Source: an uncultured Cytophaga sp. (lineage in GTDB: Bacteria > Bacteroidota > Bacteroidia > Cytophagales > Cytophagaceae). Taken from it: a stretch of 34,332 bases of DNA. The position numbers were made by a program, and so were the translations under genes. Below are positions 30,744 to 34,332 of this stretch, one piece after another; the stretch's first letter is position 1; the number at the start of each line of letters is the position of its first letter. Below the pieces are notes generated by a model that did not search any database, was not told the DNA's origin, and saw only the letters and a list, made by a program, of their open reading frames with translations. The stretch spans positions 1 through 34,332 of the forward strand of contig NZ_CALMGQ010000049.1 of NCBI RefSeq assembly GCF_937863595.1, written 5' to 3'.

Positions 30744-33293
30744 ATGAAAAAAGCAGTTTTAATAATTACTATCTTATTAAGTAGCCTTTCAATATATGCA
30801 CAAACTGGTGCAGGAGATGATTTTGAAAGTGGTTCATTATCTAATTGGGATATAGCAACCAACTCTTCTCAATATGCATGTAGCATAAATACAACTACAA
30901 CTCCTGGTAATAAACAAATGTATGTTACCTATACTACTGCTGCCAATAATTACAGTGGATTTAGTTATATTTTTAACCCAATAAATATTGAAGATGCACC
31001 TGTTGTGTCTTTAAAAGTGCGAGCAAGCAGTGGTAAAAACTTCACAATGCGCATTGATTTAATAGACGAAAATGGTTTGAGAACCAATCAAGTTGACACG
31101 AAACAAAGCATTACAGGAGATAATACCTCTAAAGATTACTTATTTGATTTTACGGGCAAATTTCAACAATTATACCCAAGCAACAACGGAGTACCGTTTA
31201 ATTTAGATGTCACCAAAATTGTACGAATGGAAATAATGATAAATCCTGGTGCAGCATCAACTTCAGGATGGCTTCTGTTGGACAGTGTAATGATTGGAAC
31301 AAGAGCGAAATCTAACATAACTTCGGGAGCCAAAGGGATAAAAATAAACCAATTAGGTTTTTTTATTAATGGCCCTAAAAAAGCCGTTATAAATGGAGGA
31401 ACTGCAAGCGCATTTTATATTGTAAACACAGCTAAGACGGATACCTTATATACGGGAGCACTTTCTGCATCAAAATTGTGGTCTTATTCGAGTGAAAGCG
31501 TTCGAATAGCAGACTTCTCAGATTTTAAAACTCCTGGAACATATAGAATGCTTGTACCTGGTATTCCATCTGCATCTTATCCATTTACGATCTCACAAAC
31601 ACCATTAAATACACTTTCAAAAGGAAGCATAAAGGGTTTTTATTATCAACGTGCATCAATGGCTTTAAAATCTCAATATGCGGGTGTATGGTCAAGAGCT
31701 GCTGGTCATCCAGACAATCAAGTAGTTATTCATAATTCAGCAGCATCACCAAACAGACCCACAGGTTCAAAAATATCTTCTCCTAGAGGCTGGTATGATG
31801 CAGGTGATTACAATAAATACATTGTCAATTCAGGTATATCAACCTATACCTTATTAGCTTGTTACGAACATTTCTCTACCTATTATGATACGCTTTCATT
31901 AAATATTCCAGAGAGTAGCAATACAGTGCCAGATGTTTTGGATGAAGCATTATATAATGTACGTTGGATGCTTAGCATGCAAGATCCGAATGATGGTGGT
32001 GTGTATCACAAATTAACGAATGCTAATTTTGATGGTGACGTTATGCCTAATCAAGCTACATCTACGCGTTATGTAGTCCAGAAAAGCACAGGTGCTACCT
32101 TAGACTTTGCTGCGGTTATGGCTCAATCTGCTCGTATTTATGCTCAGTTCCCAACTCAATTCCCTCAATTAGCAGACTCTTGTTTGCGTGCAGCAAAAAA
32201 AGCATATGAGTGGGCAATCCTCAATCCTTCAATAAAATATGTACAATCGACAATGACAAGCCCTGCAATCAATACAGGTGAGTATGGAGATTATAGTTTT
32301 ACAGACGAATTCAATTGGGCAGCTTCTGAATTATTTACCACAACTCAATTAATGCAGTATTATGATGATATAAACCTTACAACTGGGGCTGATTTACAAG
32401 GCTGGCAGAATGTTAATACATTAGGCTGGATATCAATTGCTCATAATAGAGTTCTTCTGGGTGACAAAATAGATACTACTGCAATCAAGAATAAAATCAT
32501 TGGTTTGGCAACTGCATATAGAAACGAAGCGATGACTAATTCTGCATATGGTGTTGCAATGGGAGCTTATTCATGGAATTTTGGCTGGGGAAGTAATTCT
32601 AGTGCAGCAAATCAAGCTATGATACTTATACAGGCATTTAATTATACGAAAGATAGTTCTTACTTAAAAGCAGCTACTTCGAATGTTGATTATTTACTGG
32701 GTAGGAATGCTGTAAATTACTCTTTTGTAACTGGATATGGTTTTTTATCTTCTAATCACCCACACCATAGAGTTTCACAAGCTGACGGGGTTAATCCTGC
32801 AGTACCAGGTTTATTAGTAGGAGGTCCCAATCCTGGTCAACAAGATAATTGCGCAGGTTATCCTTCAAGTCAGCCAGCACTTTCTTATGTAGATTCAGAT
32901 TGTAGTTACTCTACGAATGAAATCGCTATAAATTGGAATGCCCCATTAGCGTACATTACAGGTGCTATCCAATCTATTTATTCTGGAATTGAACCTGTAG
33001 CAATAGATTACACAAATAATGTTCCGACTTCAACAATCAATTCAATTGTGAAAAATATAGTTGTTAAGGTATATCCAAACCCTACCAATTCTATCCTTAA
33101 TGTAGAAAAGCCCTTTGAGCTTACGACAAAACCTACAATACTTGATTTGAATGGCAAAGAATTTGAAATAACTACTGATTGGTCATCAAATACATTTCAA
33201 ATTAATACATCTCAATTAAGTGAGGGTATGTATTTGATTCGTTTACAAGGTGAAAACGGTGCTGCTGTACAAAAATTCACTATTATCAAATAA
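30744..33293 (+). CDS. Secreted GH9 endoglucanase (cellulase) with T9SS sorting domain
   Basis: 849-residue cellulase. A signal peptide (1-20, SIYAQ) is followed by a beta-rich N-terminal module (about 21-188) that resembles a jelly-roll carbohydrate-binding fold but is not assigned. Next is a CelD-N Ig-like domain (197-284, IKINQLGFFINGPKKAVI), then the GH9 catalytic domain (about 290-745). Catalytic features: GWYDAGDYNKY, with Asp352 and Asp355 (base), SNHPHHR (670-676), and NEIAINWNAPL, with the acid Glu726. Residues 770-849 are a type A T9SS C-terminal domain (VKVYPNPTNSILNV, DLNGKEF, LSEGMYLIRLQ, VQKFTIIK), so the enzyme is exported through the outer membrane and probably anchored at the cell surface. 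It cleaves beta-1,4-glucan; endo versus processive action cannot be told. A strong terminator follows. Confidence 0.95.
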   Translation: MKKAVLIITILLSSLSIYAQTGAGDDFESGSLSNWDIATNSSQYACSINTTTTPGNKQMYVTYTTAANNYSGFSYIFNPINIEDAPVVSLKVRASSGKNFTMRIDLIDENGLRTNQVDTKQSITGDNTSKDYLFDFTGKFQQLYPSNNGVPFNLDVTKIVRMEIMINPGAASTSGWLLLDSVMIGTRAKSNITSGAKGIKINQLGFFINGPKKAVINGGTASAFYIVNTAKTDTLYTGALSASKLWSYSSESVRIADFSDFKTPGTYRMLVPGIPSASYPFTISQTPLNTLSKGSIKGFYYQRASMALKSQYAGVWSRAAGHPDNQVVIHNSAASPNRPTGSKISSPRGWYDAGDYNKYIVNSGISTYTLLACYEHFSTYYDTLSLNIPESSNTVPDVLDEALYNVRWMLSMQDPNDGGVYHKLTNANFDGDVMPNQATSTRYVVQKSTGATLDFAAVMAQSARIYAQFPTQFPQLADSCLRAAKKAYEWAILNPSIKYVQSTMTSPAINTGEYGDYSFTDEFNWAASELFTTTQLMQYYDDINLTTGADLQGWQNVNTLGWISIAHNRVLLGDKIDTTAIKNKIIGLATAYRNEAMTNSAYGVAMGAYSWNFGWGSNSSAANQAMILIQAFNYTKDSSYLKAATSNVDYLLGRNAVNYSFVTGYGFLSSNHPHHRVSQADGVNPAVPGLLVGGPNPGQQDNCAGYPSSQPALSYVDSDCSYSTNEIAINWNAPLAYITGAIQSIYSGIEPVAIDYTNNVPTSTINSIVKNIVVKVYPNPTNSILNVEKPFELTTKPTILDLNGKEFEITTDWSSNTFQINTSQLSEGMYLIRLQGENGAAVQKFTIIK

Positions 33294-33317
33294 TTTCTCA
33301 TAGTCAATTTTATGCGT

Positions 33318-33356
33318 AAAAAGGGTCGATTCAAAAATGAATCGACCCTTTTTTTT
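33318..33356 (+). terminator. Terminator of the GH9 gene
   Basis: A 16-bp stem (33318-33333 with 33338-33353, core GGGTCGATTCA/TGAATCGACCC), AAAA loop, and T residues running to 33356. It separates the cellulase from the transporter gene. The A run on the left makes it partly bidirectional. Confidence 0.95.
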
Positions 33357-33378
33357 ACATTCTATTTTTTCAATTATT

Positions 33379-33408
33379 TTGTGGTTCAGATCTTCTCTCA
33401 TATATTTA
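33379..33408 (+). promoter_or_regulatory. Promoter of the sugar transporter gene, TTG-N19-TATATTTA
   Basis: TTG at 33379-33381, exactly 19 bases of spacer, and TATATTTA at 33401-33408 (one base from TAnnTTTG). It lies 28 bases before the start codon and after the GH9 terminator, so the transporter is likely expressed on its own. Confidence 0.5.
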
Positions 33409-33436
33409 ACGATTCTTTAACTTAATAAATTATTTT

Positions 33437-34332
33437 ATGGCAGGCGGTGCTCCAGTAAATTTCACTACGACCAATACTTCATCTGATTCATCACAAAATT
33501 ATACGCCAGCTATTATTTTAATGGCTACACTATTTTTCGTTATCGGGTTTATAACGGTATTGAATGATGTACTAATTCCTATAATGAAAAATATTTTCGC
33601 ATTCAAGGATGATGAAAATTGGAAATTACTACTCATACAATTTAGTTTTTTTATGGCATACGGACTTATGTCTGTTCCCGCAGGAAATATTATTAAATCA
33701 ATAGGCTATAAAAAAGGTACGATACTTTCTTTATGTATAGTAGCATTAGGTTTATTATTATTCTACCCAGCTTCAGAGTTTGCATCGTATGCATTATTTT
33801 TAATTGCATTGTTCATCGTTGGTACTGGTTTTGCCATTCTTCAAGTAGCCATAAATCCATATCTGATTGCATTAGGTAGCCCTGAAACAGGTGCTGCTCG
33901 TCTAAATTTAGGTGGCGCATTAAATTCAACAGCGACGGCAATCGGACCGATATTTGGATCTTTTTATTTATTGAATGAGTGTTTGATGACTCAAGCAGAT
34001 ACCCTAGCAACAACTAGAACCTTATATGTTGGCATTGCATTATTAATAATTTTAATTGCGGTGTTTATGTCATTCATGAAACTGCCCAAACTTTCTATTG
34101 AAAATGATAAGCACGAAGTACTAACAGGAAGTATATTTGAATTTAGACATTTGATTTTTGGAGCAGGAGCCATATTTTTCTACGTAGGTGCCGAAGTTGT
34201 TATTGGTAGCTTATTGGTGGTATATTTAAAATCCGATACCATGGGAAATATCCCTGAAAAGTTTGCGGCAAGTTTGGTTGCCTATTATTGGGCAGGAGCT
34301 ATGATTGGTCGATTTATGGGAAGTAAAATCAC
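33437..34332 (+). CDS. MFS sugar transporter, FucP/GluP (glucose/galactose) type, 3' end beyond window
   Basis: Translated by hand from the ATG at 33437; 298 codons are open to the right edge. After a polar N-terminus (MAGGAPVNFTTTNTSSDSSQ) the first membrane segment reads IILMATLFFVIGFITVLNDVLIPIMKN, the FucP-family opening. Then come FFMAYGLMSVPAGNIIKSIGYKKGTILSL, with the inter-helix signature, and VGTGFAILQVAINPYLIALGSPETGAARLNLGGALNSTATAIGP, which is strongly typical of fucose/glucose/galactose-proton symporters. At least eight membrane segments are seen; members have twelve in about 420-440 residues. It would import a monosaccharide, probably glucose or galactose, in keeping with the cellulase next door; true specificity is unknown. 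Confidence 0.92.
   Translation, partial: MAGGAPVNFTTTNTSSDSSQNYTPAIILMATLFFVIGFITVLNDVLIPIMKNIFAFKDDENWKLLLIQFSFFMAYGLMSVPAGNIIKSIGYKKGTILSLCIVALGLLLFYPASEFASYALFLIALFIVGTGFAILQVAINPYLIALGSPETGAARLNLGGALNSTATAIGPIFGSFYLLNECLMTQADTLATTRTLYVGIALLIILIAVFMSFMKLPKLSIENDKHEVLTGSIFEFRHLIFGAGAIFFYVGAEVVIGSLLVVYLKSDTMGNIPEKFAASLVAYYWAGAMIGRFMGSKI

Noticed and set aside
1..34332. CRISPR array, prophage, integron or other mobile island
   Set aside because: No regularly spaced repeats, integrase, phage structural genes or attachment sites were found. The window is continuous chromosomal gene content with uniform base composition by eye.

Overview
The window looks like chromosomal DNA from a cellulose- or polysaccharide-degrading gliding member of the Bacteroidota, most likely Cytophaga or a close relative. 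This rests on four things seen in the sequence: an AT-rich composition, promoter boxes of the TAnnTTTG type, type IX secretion C-terminal domains on a GH9 cellulase and on a large Ig/PKD-like surface protein, and a PorP/SprF-type outer-membrane partner. The genus is an inference from memory of family distributions, not from a search.

Layout. 1-5400: housekeeping block. pdxA (partial, minus) diverges from a tight ksgA-mgtE-2-hydroxyacid dehydrogenase run, followed by greA and a HIT protein; greA has its own promoter and a terminator-like hairpin in its leader. 5400-6575: a class III aminotransferase on the minus strand, convergent with the HIT gene across a shared terminator. 6980-14276: envelope block with a 1237-residue T9SS cargo protein, its PorP/SprF-like partner, a DUF922 HExxH protein and a 7TMR-DISM histidine kinase. 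14277-21512: a small lipoprotein (minus), parC, a PH-domain protein, a DUF5686 outer-membrane protein and a TPR lipoprotein. 21585-24850: the translation block thrS-infC-rpmI-rplT, ending in a strong terminator, followed by tRNA-Met(CAU) on the minus strand. 25250-28668: MsrA lipoprotein, two tandem DUF4412-like paralogues and the PgeF/YfiH-family protein. 28657-34332: a minus-strand 7TMR-DISM receptor whose output end is a transposase-type zinc ribbon plus helix-turn-helix, divergent from a secreted GH9 cellulase, then a FucP/GluP-type sugar transporter that runs off the window.

How they fit together. The left and middle parts are mostly core metabolism, transcription and translation. The right end reads as a small cellulose-use locus: a surface or secreted endoglucanase, a sugar permease, and a putative membrane-bound transcription regulator back to back with the cellulase gene. 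That regulator is the most unusual object here. It has the same sensor and linker design as the histidine kinase at 12366-14276, but the kinase has been replaced by an IS1595-like DNA-binding segment with no DDE nuclease. Secondary points of interest are the greA leader hairpin, a 22-bp perfect inverted repeat with a third alternating copy of its core upstream of the DUF4412 genes, and a structured rpmI-rplT spacer that may be an L20 autoregulatory site.
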